From Alentia gelatinosa (Eukaryota; Annelida; Polychaeta; Phyllodocida; Polynoidae): 64,000 bases of DNA. A program made the position numbers and the translations under genes. The first letter of the stretch is position 1; each line of letters begins with the position of its first letter. The DNA lies in contig OX465583.1 in NCBI GenBank assembly GCA_950022655.1, positions 15,771,298 through 15,835,297 on the forward strand, in the 5' to 3' direction. A model generated the notes under the pieces. That model was not told where the DNA came from, ran no database searches, and was given only the letters and a program-made list of their open reading frames with translations. Shown here one piece after another: positions 24,167 through 35,308 of the stretch.

Positions 24167-24638
24167 TTAACCCTTTCATGCCGGGCACCTCTGGCAAAGC
24201 AGTGTCTGTAAGGCCGGGTAGGGTGTATAATATATATATATCGCCAGGGGACGGGTCTTTCCACGCCAATTGTAATATGTTCACTGTTTGATCACGTGAT
24301 AAAATACGTGATCTTCAATACTATTTTATGAGTATTTCAAAATCGTTTACAAAGTGCAATGTAATACCAACATTCTGTGAAAAATTCATCATTATTGATC
24401 AATTATTTACAAAGTTGATGTGAAGAGACGAGGCGTGACATCCACTTCCTACCGCTTTGCGACCACTGAGAGAGAACCGGGGAGTCACTCCCAAAGTTAT
24501 TATACATAAACGATGATTTTGTAAGTCTTACAAAATAATGCCGTAAGGCATCACCCGGCCAAACACGGTGATGCCTTGAGGTATCATATGGCCATGCGCG
24601 GTGATGCCTTAAGGCATCACCAAGCGCAAAAGGGTTAA
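24167..24638. mobile_element. TTAA-flanked MITE, copy 1 (piggyBac-like)
   Basis: TTAA at 24167-24170 and 24635-24638 brackets a segment starting CCCTTT and ending AAAAGGG. TTAA duplication with CCC-type ends is the hallmark of piggyBac-type elements; the class is inferred. A related array unit at about 27612-27640 reads CACATTTTACGATATTGTTTA without the insert, matching both flanks here as a natural empty site. Inside, ATGCC-TTAAGGCATCACC motifs repeat. No transposase. Confidence 0.7.
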
Positions 24639-25365
24639 GATATGGTTTATTGCACTGTAATCTTTGGATCCAGGTACATGTATATAACCGATTTTGCTAT
24701 CACTACTGCCACTGTCATTTGTGCTTTTCAACACCCAGTTCAAATGATATGCAGTTTGTTTGCTATTTCGCCATATTGTGGCATCCCTTATAAACACTCT
24801 GAGCTATTATTAAGTGTTTTCTGATATCAGGTTCCAGGTATAAAATAGATTTATGACAGTCAGACGTAGCCTTGTGCGTAACGCTACCACAATTGTTCTC
24901 CTAACGCTCTGCACCTCACGAAGTCGGCTCTCGCCGGTCACTAGACGTTAAACCCGTTCTCATTGGTCGGCGTTCACCTTGCTCGGCTGTGAGACGTGTC
25001 CTGATTGGTTCGGGCTGGTACACAATACTTGTTGCCCTGGCTATGACCCAGATCGCGCTCTGCTGTGAATCAGCTGAGAGGGACTGACCATTTTATGATC
25101 AGTAGTGGGGGGAAGTCATTTGTGTTGTGTGGGGGGGGCCGTAACGTTACTTGGGGCGTATGTTACGGCCTCTCCCTGGACACTACGGGGTGAGAAAATT
25201 GCGGTTTCAAAACTTACTGTTTCTCATCAGGCGTGGCACTCATTTGGAGTTGTTTGTGCGAGTTTAGTCCCATTTGGGGGATTTGTTTATGGAAAAGTTT
25301 GTCGCTTGCTGCTGCCGCGACCTACTTAGGCTAGTGTTTCTTTTGGGCTTGCACTTGACAAGGAG

Positions 25366-25410
25366 GTGAGGTGAGAGTAAGGAGTCCAGATAGTGTCTGG
25401 CTTTTTCTAG
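25366..25410 (+). other. Possible short intron in inverted 5' copy
   Basis: GGAG-GTGAG at 25362-25370 resembles a donor site, and CTTTTTCTAG at 25401-25410 an acceptor. An ATG follows two bases later (25412) in frame with the residues shared with the main ORF. Penelope itself has a small intron in its 5' region, so this is plausible, but it is inference from splice-like motifs only. Confidence 0.4.
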
Positions 25411-25504
25411 GATGCTGAAAATAGTTCAGTGGTTCAAAAAGTTTTCCGTCCGTTTGCCGTCGACCGACGAGAAATTTTTTTTTGACGTGGCGTTGTGGCA
25501 TCCT

Positions 25505-27469
25505 TTAGCCATACCGGTTGTCCATTGTGTTGAGTCCCCAAGGGGACTGGCTCTTGAGTCGATGGATCCAATTGAACTCTATTTTGTTCCTAAGGACCAC
25601 CGCTCTTTGGCTTTTTGGGTGACTGAAGATGAAGTCAAGTATGTGGAACTTGACATCGTCCGTACCTTCATGGTTACACTGATTGAAGTGTATAGGTACC
25701 TCATTTTGGTTGTTTGATTTTTTTATGTTTCGCAGGTGTTCATACATGCGTTCCCTGATCTTCCTTTTGGTTTGTCCCACATATTGTATATTGCATTTCT
25801 TGCACTCTATGCAATATATAACGTTGGAACTGTTGCAAGTCACGTTTGTTTTGGTGGTGTACTTGCGTTTGGGGGTTTTTGAGTGGATGCTACCACTCGT
25901 GTCGATTTTGGTGCAGTAGTCGCAGTGTTTGCGGTTACACTGGTTCCGACTGTTTTTCTCCTTTTCTCCATTCGACTTCCCCTCGTTTTCGGAGGGGTGA
26001 TAGTCGGTTCTGGCTCTGACTAGTTGATCTTTCAGGTTTTTGGGTTGTTTGTACCCCTTTACTAGTTTGCTTCGATACAGTTTTTTTGTTGTATTCGACC
26101 GGCCTAGTAGTTTCCAATTTTTGCTGACGATCTCCCCCAGTTTGTTGTTGCCGGGGCGGTAGGTAGATATGAGGAAAGTTTTGTCCTCACTTTCTCCTAT
26201 TGGATCTATCTTTGGTTTCAGAATCTCTGTTCTAGCCTTCGCGTCTACTGTCGCTTTGCATTTTAAGAGACTCTCCATCGGATAACCCTTGGACTTGAAT
26301 TCTGCCAGTTTGTGGGTGGCATGTTTTTCATAGTCCTTGCTGTCTCCGCAGATTCTCTTCAGTCTCAGTAACTGGGAGAAGGGGAGACTTCGCTTTGTTG
26401 CAGGTGGGTGTGCCGAGTCATATCGTAGATATGTGTTGGCATCTGTCGGCTTGCAATACAGGTCAGTGTACAGTTTGCCTCCACCTTTTTTGACCGTCGT
26501 ATCGAGGAAGTTTATTTCCTCCCTCGATTGTTCGTAGGTGAACTTTATGGAATGGTGTGCCTTGTTGAGGTACTCTATCCATTTGTTCAGCTCGTCTTGG
26601 CCATGTTCCCAGATGTAGAACACATCATCGATGTATCTCCACCACACTGTCGGCTGAAGGTGGTGCTTCGATACTATCGTTTCTTCGATGTGTTCCATAA
26701 ACAGGTTGGCATATGATGGGGCCAGTCTAGTGCCCATCGCAGTGCCCCTTACCTGTATGTAGTGTTTGCCGTTGAAGACAATGTTGTTTTTCGTCAACAC
26801 TGTCTCCAGTAGGTCTACCAACGATTCGTTGGTGGGTTTGATGTTACCTTTTCTGGTCTGGGCCAGTTTGTGTGAGATAACTTCAATGCCCTCGGTGTTT
26901 GGTATGTTAGTGTAAAGGGAGCTCACGTCAAGAGTCCCCAATATCGCGTCTTCCGCAAAATTTGGAAGTTCTTCAATCTTATTCACAAAATCATTTGTGT
27001 CCTTGATATATGACTTGATATCTGGGACAAGGGGCTTCAGGAAATTGTCGACAAAAGATGAGATTTTCTCTGGCGGACAGTTATTTGCTGAAACTACTGG
27101 TCTACCCGGAGGTGGCCTTTGTGCTTTGTGAATTTTGGGGAGGAAATACACGTTAGGAGCCCTAGGTTTGGTGTTCCTCAGGGCTCCCGCCATTTTGTCA
27201 CTGATTTCTCCCTTCGTCCTCATGTCGTCTATTTTTCCATCAATCTCGTTATTGAGTTTGGTGGTGGGGTCACTGGATAGTAGATGATACGTATTGGTGT
27301 CACCTAACTGTCTGTCTGCCTCCTCAAGATATTGTTCAATATCTTGGATGACAGTAGCCCCTCCTTTGTCTGCTGGTTTTATTACTATGCTACTATCTTT
27401 AGCCAGTTTGTGCAATTTTTTCTCGTCGGTCGACGGCAACGCCGCACGGACGGAAGACTTTTTGAACCA
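25505..27469 (-). CDS. Penelope-like reverse transcriptase/GIY-YIG endonuclease
   Basis: This protein copies element RNA into DNA, primed at a nick made by its own endonuclease. Numbering from the TTG codon at 27439 gives 644 residues. A KPADKGG block is at 21-27, LDVSSLYTNIP (motif A, Asp171) near 170-180, and the YIDD catalytic motif at 269-272. A Cys-rich linker follows (C501, C506, C509). The C-terminal GIY-YIG nuclease has VIYCIEC at 540-546, YVGQT at 553-557, Arg/His near 562-568 and a Glu near 621. No internal stops. No ATG precedes the RT; the frame opens at 27469 just inside the element, after a stop spanning the border. In the inverted 5' copy an ATG at 25412 lies six codons upstream of the shared WFKK, so only a few N-terminal codons appear missing. 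Confidence 0.92.
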   Translation of the reverse strand, partial: WFKKSSVRAALPSTDEKKLHKLAKDSSIVIKPADKGGATVIQDIEQYLEEADRQLGDTNTYHLLSSDPTTKLNNEIDGKIDDMRTKGEISDKMAGALRNTKPRAPNVYFLPKIHKAQRPPPGRPVVSANNCPPEKISSFVDNFLKPLVPDIKSYIKDTNDFVNKIEELPNFAEDAILGTLDVSSLYTNIPNTEGIEVISHKLAQTRKGNIKPTNESLVDLLETVLTKNNIVFNGKHYIQVRGTAMGTRLAPSYANLFMEHIEETIVSKHHLQPTVWWRYIDDVFYIWEHGQDELNKWIEYLNKAHHSIKFTYEQSREEINFLDTTVKKGGGKLYTDLYCKPTDANTYLRYDSAHPPATKRSLPFSQLLRLKRICGDSKDYEKHATHKLAEFKSKGYPMESLLKCKATVDAKARTEILKPKIDPIGESEDKTFLISTYRPGNNKLGEIVSKNWKLLGRSNTTKKLYRSKLVKGYKQPKNLKDQLVRARTDYHPSENEGKSNGEKEKNSRNQCNRKHCDYCTKIDTSGSIHSKTPKRKYTTKTNVTCNSSNVIYCIECKKCNIQYVGQTKRKIRERMYEHLRNIKKSNNQNEVPIHFNQCNHEGTDDVKFHILDFIFSHPKSQRAVVLRNKIEFNWIHRLKSQSPWGLNTMDNRYG

Positions 27470-28025
27470 CTATAAAATAGATTTAGCTACCCCTGCTACC
27501 CTTATTGTTTGATTTATCTGACAGCCAGTACTCAAGAAATGTAGTGTCAAAAGGTTATCGGACCTTTTTACATGCAGTTTTTTGCTATTTTGCTATGTTG
27601 TTTTGTTCTGGTATCCCGTAGACACATTTTACGATATTGTTTAGTGTTCTGTAATTCTTGAATTTACGTATACAACCAATTTTGCTTTCACTATTGCCAC
27701 TGACAATTGATATTTCTGACAGCCAGTTCCAATGACATACTACCTGAAGACTGTTTTTACATGCAGTCTTTAGCTATGTGGCCATATTGTTGCATTCCTA
27801 AGAGGTGATTTGAACTACTTTTTAGTGTTCTGTGATTCCATGATCCAGGTTCATAGAACCTCTTTATATGCATATTTCTGCTATGTGGCAATGTAGTAGC
27901 ATTCCTAAGATACTTTCTGAGCTTTAAGTGTTCTGTTGTCTCAGGATCCATGTATATAGCCAACTTTTGCTACCCCTGCCACCACTCCGTTTGACGTTTT
28001 CTATGGCCAGTTCTGAAGATAAATT

Positions 28026-28730
28026 AAAGATACCCTTGAAAAAAAATAGCCTTTAATGACTTATTTTCTCTCAAAGATATTCATGATGTACAAACCATAA
28101 GAGACCTCCAAGATATTTCACTATATTGAATATATGATACTGATATATGGAATGAACAGTAAACCTTATATAAAACTTCTCTTGTATCCAAGTAGTTGTC
28201 CCTAATTATCATTCTTTATTACAACTTGCAGGGAGCACTCAAAAAGTTACTTTGATGAATCTCATGGCTTCGCAAACCATTGAATACAGTACTTGTAAAC
28301 AGCAATGGCTAAGATACAGGAATGAACAGGGGTGTATATATATGCCTCGGGTTGTAACCACCCAATTCACTTAAAACCTGTTTGATTATAACATAGATAC
28401 AGAGATATTATTTCTGGAACCAAAATATGCTGGCACATGCATGAATGCAGGAAATCTTGCAATTTAGCTCAATAGGCTGATTACTTGATATATTATGTGG
28501 TTGTACATAAATACAGTGACAAGGTAAGGCAAAGTTATCATGATATGTGCAAGTGCAAAGTTATCATGATATGTGGTCCTAAGTTATAATACATAAATTT
28601 GATTGTAATCCATGATAATTTGAACTGCAGTCAACCATGTTATAAAGATCTAACCTGTCATTAACCCAAAATAATATCTTGGGACAGCACACACCAGTGA
28701 CTTCAGGTGGTGTTTCTGTGGTTAGATCTG
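28026..28730. other. No gene seen; one short duplication
   Basis: GTGCAAAGTTATCATGATATGTG is nearly repeated around 28529-28577. Otherwise A+T-rich without recognisable features. Confidence 0.4.
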
Positions 28731-28734
28731 GCAT

Positions 28735-29643
28735 CACAAGTTATGTAAGACAAGCACTTGTGCGCTGGTAATATCATGGGGCATATCGGGACCATGATCA
28801 CCTCCCTTTTTAAAGGGGAACTCCTCATGATGCGTAGTGAAGTGGCATGTCTAGACAATTGTCTACGATAGCGCACGTTCCTGATATGTCTCGGATATTG
28901 ACTTTTTGCATCGGAGCCATATTGGTAGGTCTAAATTTCCATCATAGTAGGTAGACACTGGGCCTAACTCTAGGCACATGATCAACCGATATTAGCTTAC
29001 CTCCCGACGCGACTTTTTAATTTTAGTTTTTTTATTCAGCAAATGAAGTACATTCACCTGATTGGCGCGTTCCTACATGCAGTCTTCCAAACAAAGTACA
29101 AAGCATGACTCTGCGTACATAAGAGTAAGCAGTCAAATCGACAATACATGATAGTACGACACGGAAATTACAGTAAGGCCTGGCGTCCACCTACTACGAT
29201 AGAAATTCAGACCTACCGATATGGCACCGATACAAAAAGCAAATATCGGAGACATATCGGGAAGGTGCATATTCGTAGAAATATGTCTAGACATGCCAAT
29301 CCACTACGCATTGTATGGGGTTTCATCGGTGTCTAATCGCAGAAACGTGGTCAACTGCCCCGATATTAGGTAACCTTCCGACGCGATTTTGATTTTTTAT
29401 CGGGAGGTGCATCGTAGACCATATCGGTGCCATATCGTAGTAGGTGGACGCCGGGCCTTAGGCCACCATGTTTCTGCGATTAGACACCGATAAAAGCCCC
29501 ATACAACGCACGGTTGATTGGCTTGTCTAGACATATGTCTACGATTTTGCACCTTCCCGATATGGCACCGATTTTGACATTTTGTATCGGTGCCATATCG
29601 GGAGGTCTACGATTCTATCGTAGTAGGTGAACGCCGGGCCTAA
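28735..29643. mobile_element. Cluster of TIR elements, family T2
   Basis: The best copy spans 29177-29457, with TIR GGCCTGGCGTCCACCTACTA at the left and the inverse CGCCGGGCC end at the right; TAA and TTA adjoin. A second, truncated copy abuts it and ends at 29640 with the same GCCGGGCC-TAA terminus. A third, more diverged end is at about 28972 (ACTGGGCC-TAA), with matching interior (CCGATATTAG, CTTCCGACGCGA) continuing to about 29040. Interiors are dense in ATATCGG and CGATAT words. No ORF; MITEs by structure. Confidence 0.7.
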
Positions 29644-29644
29644 C

Positions 29645-30235
29645 ACAGATATATGATTCATCATACTACATAAGGTAAGTCCTTTAATAAATTTCTCATT
29701 AAGGTATTCTTGGCAGTAGAAGTATGCTGCAGGTATCAAAGGTAAGTATTCTTGAATGTTAAGTATGAAAGAATGAAGAAAACCATGAAAAAAGGAATGA
29801 CTGGCTGACCCAGGCTCCCTTCTCAAACCTACCATAACTCAGTATGGTTCAATAAGTATTATTAAATTTGCAATTTAAAGTACACACTATCGTTCATCTT
29901 TTAAATGCCTCCTGATTAATTATTCCAGATGGATGAACAAAGGTATAGTGACGATTTCCTAAATTCATGGTGTTTTGGGGTACTCTTTGTTATGATTTTA
30001 TCGGTCGTACAGGTGTGGTTTGTACCTGCTTTGTGATGTTATACCATTATAATAGTACACTTCATGGCTTTTGTATTTGGTTAGTAAAGGCATTTGGTCC
30101 TGGTATTTGTATCTATTGTATATCGTATACCATCCAGTCACGATTGAAAATGCTTTGAAACGCAGTAAACTACTTCCCATTATTTAAAGACTGTCATATA
30201 CCATAACCATTGTTTACATATTTCAAACCCATTGT
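29645..30235. other. No gene seen
   Basis: Small overlapping ORFs on both strands without motifs. Confidence 0.4.
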
Positions 30236-30239
30236 CCAA

Positions 30240-30306
30240 AGTAACGCTCTTGTATTACTTTGTGTCTACCACTCGTGATTTACGGCTGCCTGTTCACAAA
30301 GCCATC
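30240..30306 (-). mobile_element. Solo arm of an F5 hairpin
   Basis: GATTTACGGCTGCCTGTTCACAAAGCCATCGA matches the right arm of the hairpins at 37126, 41150, 49228 and 61836. AGCGCTCTTGTATTACT-like sequence marks the tip. No left arm is found beside it, so only half of the hairpin survives. Confidence 0.6.
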
Positions 30307-31615
30307 GAGTATTGGATATGCAATAGCTGGAGTACGCTATGGTATTTATACTAATGCACTCTATGGTTTCTCTATTAGATGAGTCAACTGGATCTGTTAT
30401 ATTCCCTCCTCGATCCCAGCTAGTAACGCATGCCCAGACTCCTGTAGTCTGTTATTGATTCACAACTGGCTCGGTTAATACTGCTCTTTTAAGTCCGGGT
30501 TTTACACCGACTGCTCCCCGGCGTCACACTTTGTTACCTCACGAGGCCACCACCAATGGCAGAATGCGTAATCCCGCTATGTACATGCCTCTTCATTAGG
30601 ACTGCCGCGAGTCGAGGGCGCCCAGCAGCCTTTTGAATTCTCCCTCTTCTCCTGCCGAGTGAATTCTCGCGAATTCTCGTGAATTCTCGCGGCTTTGATC
30701 ATGTCTGAGGAGCTGCTGGATCCGCGGATGGCGTGCAGAGACGTCTGGCGGCCGGCCCCCGCACTACTAAGAGAGTAAAAAAAACACACAGAGTGAGTTC
30801 TCTGGGCGGGCTTTTTATCGCTTTCTGTGATTAGCAGATCCTGACTGCTCCGACTACCACTTAGATAATCAGATCAAACACTGGTAAGTAACAGCCTTCT
30901 CTCTCATAGCTCCAGTTCCCGGAAATATATGTGTAAAAAAACAGCTGAAGGTGATTAATAAGGAAAGGCAAGAAATATAGAATAAATAATGAATAAATAA
31001 ACGTAGACAGGGGGAAGAATGGTTTCAAGGAATCAAAGGACTGAACACCTTAATAGACTATGTAAGAAGTACTTTCATCGCTATATGGAGAATGATTCCT
31101 TTTGATATCGTAGTTTTAACGCTTTTTATCGGCTATGTTGTGCGGTGAGATCACAGTCCAATCTTCTGTCCAATCATATGTAAGCACACTTCGATGTTAT
31201 CACACTGTGAACCCTGACAGGTATTGTACTATTTATGAATTATGAAAGCATTCATTTACATCCATATATAATAGAGTTCGTTTCAAACGCGTATCCTAAG
31301 GGTCAGTCTCGTAGCCCGGGAAGAATTACAGAGGTCACCATAGGCGATGCAGAGGGTGCTTGAGACGGGGAAAACAATGCACCACGTGGCTAGAAGGGAC
31401 TGAGAGACAGCCTCACCCATTGGGGAACCTTTATCGCCTCCACATCTCCGCATTCTCTTGGAAAAATTTGTCTCTCTAGATTTTCTCTCCTCCTTTTTCA
31501 CTTTCTTGTTCAACATGCATAAGTTCGATGACTGCAGTCGCGAACGCGACGCTTTTAAGAGCCACAGTGACGGATGCCCTACCTGCAGGTTAGGTGAATT
31601 GGAATAAGGTATTTA
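30307..31615. other. No gene seen; short EcoRI-like repeat
   Basis: Three 10-bp GAATTCTCGY units lie at 30661-30690. ORFs at 30577-30789 and 31283-31516 have no recognisable domain. Confidence 0.4.
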
Positions 31616-31620
31616 GAATA

Positions 31621-32008
31621 AGAGGGTGCGTCCACCAACTACGACAGGGCTGCGACATGCGCCGACAAGAAATTTCCAAACGGTGCCTTGTCGCAGCCTT
31701 GCCGTGAGGAGAGGAGCTCTGCGACAGCGTTGTCGGGGCGTGTCGGGAAGAGCAAGGTCCACCTAAATTTTCTATCGTAGACCTCTGCGACAATCTCCCG
31801 ACATGCCATGACACGCCACGACAAGGCTCTAAAATCGAACATGTTCGATTTTATCGAAGCCTTGTCGGAAGGCCCCCGACAACCTCCCGACAAGCTTCGT
31901 GTCGCAGCCTGTCGGGGCCTTGTCGTAGCCTTCCAATCGTAGAGCTGTCGTGGAGCTTGTCGGAAAGCCGTTGTCGCGGCCCTGTCGTGGTTGGTGGACG
32001 CACCCTCT
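31621..32008. mobile_element. 388-bp TIR element, family T3 copy 1
   Basis: The left end AGAGGGTGCGTCCACCAAC continues for about 29 bases and is repeated inverted at 31980-32008 with one mismatch. TA adjoins each end. The interior is made of CTTGTCG, GTCGCAGCC and CGACAAGG words in both orientations, with a central GAACATGTTC palindrome. No ORF of its own. A second copy lies near 47862. Confidence 0.8.
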
Positions 32009-32229
32009 TAGGAGGAGTCTATGGGAGTTATAAGCGGCTCGAGAGGGGAGGGAGCCGGTGAAGGGACCCCGTAGTCTAAGTCACCACCATGGATTGATAA
32101 TATTTTATTTGAGAATAAGAACATAAAGAGGGAAATTTCTTCTGTAAAAATCTGATATTCAAGCATTGCCCGATAATGTTCAATCCTTACAACTTATAGG
32201 TGTTTTTCAGAGAAAAGACTAGTACGAGA

Positions 32230-32498
32230 CAGACCATTCTAGCATACCACTTAGTCATTCTGATGCCGCTTCAGATGTCAGATGGGAGCCAATTCAGCCG
32301 TGACGAGACTTTTCATCCATTTTCACGATTCGGGATGAGAGGGGGTTTTCGAAATCCATCTTTCAAATATTTTTTATATATTTTTATTGGTTATTATCTT
32401 GAAGTACACATATTCCGCCATATCACGAATACTTTGCCTGTGACATAAAGAAATCCCATGTAACGTCTTCTGCAGTTTTTTTATTAGTGGTAGGATAA
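32230..32498 (+). mobile_element. F1 element relic, copy 5
   Basis: The distal end is recognisable: CTGTGACATAAAGAAATCCC, then TTTTTTATTAGTGGTAGGATAA at about 32475-32498. CCTATGGCG has decayed to CTTCTGCAG. No long hairpin remains upstream. Confidence 0.5.
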
Positions 32499-32499
32499 A

Positions 32500-33530
32500 G
32501 ACGAGAATTCCGATGTCGTGTCAGATATGCCATAAGATGCATTAACTTATCGCATTAACTAAATATACTAAATTCATTTTGAATAAAATAACTAATGGTC
32601 TTGGTGGTATCATCAGTCAACCCAATGAAGCTCTGATGTTGGAGTATGCCAGCTTTCTTTAAGTATGCCACCATTGGGATTGAGCATGATTTGATGGCAG
32701 TTATAATATAAAAGCAGATGGTTCCTCTTGATAACGACATTCACAATTCTTACTATATTCTATTTGGGCAACAATTTTATGTTCACCTAGCCTCTCCTTG
32801 AGGGTATCTACCTGCCTAAACTGTTCTTTCATGATAAGTGTACACATTTTTTACGCTTAACTCTATCAACTTCCACTCTTGGTAGCTGATCTTATCTACT
32901 TTGTTAGACATTACAATCATGGTCATTTCGTCTTCAGTCATATGCAACAATCCTTCATAGACATGGGATCACCAGGCTCTCAGATTGCATTCATCTTGAT
33001 CTTGCCATTCATGTGTTTTATGCACAGTGACTGCCACCTAGCAGTGTGCTTCATACTCCTATAGCCATGCAGCTTTTTTTCTAAAGTATTTTTGTTATAT
33101 CTTTCACTTTTTTCCGACATTGCTAGTTAATGGCGATACAATGATGAGCACTTCTTAGCCACAGTAGACTCCCCATGATATTTGTCTCTATGGAGTCCAT
33201 ATTTTGTCATAATCCCTCCCCTCCAATAATACACACCGTAGGAGTGATAATGCATACCAAAAAAACATTCGTTTACCTATTTTCTTAATTTTTCGTTGTG
33301 ATAGAGTAAAATAAAGACAAACCAGATTTTAGCCAAGCAAAAATGTTTAAACATGATTCTTGAAGGCAAATTCTTTTTAAATCTCTACTTGGAACATTTT
33401 GTTTGCAATGAGGCAGCTTGGATGAGATCGATCTTGGGAAAAATGTGGTTTGTATCTTTTTGTATAAAAAGCAGAATTTCTCTGCGCAACCTACTCTAAA
33501 ACTGTCTGTATATCACACTCAACAAAAGCC
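32500..33530. other. No gene seen
   Basis: A+T-rich. No ORF with a recognisable domain on either strand. Confidence 0.4.
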
Positions 33531-34475
33531 CTCTAGAAATAACTGACAAACACACTGTACGACTGACTGTACAACTCACTGAACACCTTACTTTACACTT
33601 TACTTTGGATCTTACTGAACAAATAACTGACCACTGTATTACTCACTGTAGAACTGACTGAACAACTCACTTTACACTTAATTGCTGCCAGATGTGAACT
33701 AAGTAATCGGATATGAGTTGCCGCATAGTACTGAGTATGTTAGAAACCTGCTACACTAAGAAAAGGGAAGGGAAAGTACATATTGTGGGAAGGGATAAAA
33801 TTGTTCATAATGTTCATAATGTGTCACCTTTGTCAAACCTTCACTAAATACGGTGATGTAAACTGGCATTTGTGTACAGGCGGAACCATACAGTTCAAAT
33901 GGAAGAACTGAACAATGATCAGAATTTGAATAAACACTTAAAAAAAAAAAAAAGTTGGTTCTCACTGAACAAATAACTGACCAACACACTGTATTACTCA
34001 CTGTAGAACTCACTCAACAACTCACTTTACACTTAATTTTGGTTCTCACTGAACAAATAACTGACCAACACACTGTATTACTCACTGTAGAACTCACTCA
34101 ACAACTCACTTTACAACTCACTTTACACATCACTGAACGACTCACTAAACACCTCTCTGTACGGTTCACTGAACGACTGACTGAACGACTGACTGAACGA
34201 CTGACTGAACGACTGACTGAACGACTGACTGAACGACTGACTGAACGACTGACTGAACGACCTACTGAACGACACACTGAACGACTTACTGAACGACTCA
34301 CTGAACGACTCACTAAACACCTCTCTGTACGACTGACTGAACGACTGACTGAACGACTGACTGAACGACTGACTGAACGACTGACTGAACGACTCACTGA
34401 ACGACTCACTGAACGACTCGCTTTATACCTCACTTTACAACTCACTTTACAACTCACTGTACAACTCACTGATTA
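33531..34475. repeat. 12-bp minisatellite (ACTGAACGACTG)
   Basis: The core, 34130-34420, is tandem CTGAACGACTGA with CTC variants. Diverged units (ACTCACTGAACA, ACTTTACAC) extend to 34475 and reappear at 33531-33680. A longer block beginning GGTTCTCACTGAACAAATAACTG is repeated at about 33957 and 34039. The period is a multiple of three, so ORFs stay open in several frames and both strands (TERL or SRSV repeats); these are not genes. Confidence 0.9.
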
Positions 34476-34479
34476 TGAC

Positions 34480-35305
34480 CGCAGTGTGGCAACACTGTCC
34501 GACCACGGGGTTAGCTGTGTGTACATGATAGTTGGCGGTGGTCGTGGTGGTTGTGGTGAGGGCGGGAGGAGTTAGCTGGTGGGAGGGGGGGGGGTGTATA
34601 GGGGTGGCCGCCTACCCTTATGTAGTCAGACATGTGAAATGCCTATCAACCAGACGCCCCCCTCCCTCCCCGCCCGCAGTCTCGGGCCCGTACATGTTAC
34701 GAGGTAACTGCCCGCTTTACTCGGGGTAACTCGGGGGGGGGGGGGTCTAACTACGCCATTAACCGTGTTGTGACTGATTTATATTGACATAGGAGGACCC
34801 ATGTGTGATTTATCGTCATGAAATAGCTCGCCTGCCTTGTGAATGATTTATGTCTTTGAAATAGGCGGGTTTTTAAGACTGAATCATATTCATAAATTAC
34901 CCATGGTGTATTTTTATTTCTGTATATACAATTTGTATTCAGGCACTTTCTGACAGACCCTCATAAAGTAGATTTGAGTTTTTTTAGCATAATGAATAAT
35001 TCCCAGGCGAACTACACGTGCTGTTTCTCTCATAGACTGGATATTAACCTAAATAAATATTAGGACTGGTATCATGATGATACCCAGAGGGATTTTTAGT
35101 CAGAAAGTGTTTACTTTTTTGTTTTATATTCCCGCATATCATTTTATCCACAATACCTATTTTCTGTTTTCAATGACTAAGTTGCACTTGATGGGAAAAG
35201 AAATTATACGGATCAAATACTGACTACCGATCAGTGTAGGGTAAGCACTTACTCCATATATGGAGACTTTGGTTCACTGTAAGGTGTGTTTTTTGTATCT
35301 ATTAT
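34480..35305. other. No gene seen; G runs
   Basis: Poly-G tracts near 34584-34594 and 34733-34745 within GC-rich sequence, then A+T-rich sequence. Confidence 0.4.
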
Positions 35306-35308
35306 CTC

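Larger units (their letters stand above)
24854..27470 (-). mobile_element. Penelope-like element with endonuclease
   Basis: The 2,617-bp insertion is bracketed by the 15-bp direct repeat TATAAAATAGATTTA at 24839-24853 and 27471-27485. It carries one long minus-strand reverse transcriptase/GIY-YIG ORF. The 5' boundary sequence (27419-27470) reappears inverted at 25429-25475, with one 5-base gap and few mismatches. The inverted copy extends outward to 24854, so the element carries an inverted duplicate of its own 5' region at its 3' side. Such pseudo-LTR copies are known for Penelope-like elements. The intact ORF and clean duplication point to a fairly recent insertion. Confidence 0.9.
23940..28025. 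repeat. Degenerate tandem array, units about 160-200 bp
   Basis: Recurring phrases are TTTTCTGATATCAGGTTCCAGG, AACCGATTTTGCTATCACTAC, TGACAGCCAGTTC, TACATGCAGTTT and GCATCCCGTAGACACATTTTA. After removing the TTAA element (24171-24634) and the Penelope-like element (24854-27470), phrase spacing returns to roughly 160-200 bp, with one shorter unit near 27933. Host units are at 23940-24170, 24635-24853 and 27471-28025. No coding function. Confidence 0.7.

Noticed and set aside
33955..34575. 206-residue TERL-repeat ORF and SRSV-repeat ORF
   Set aside because: The 12-bp minisatellite leaves several frames open on both strands; no start context or domain.
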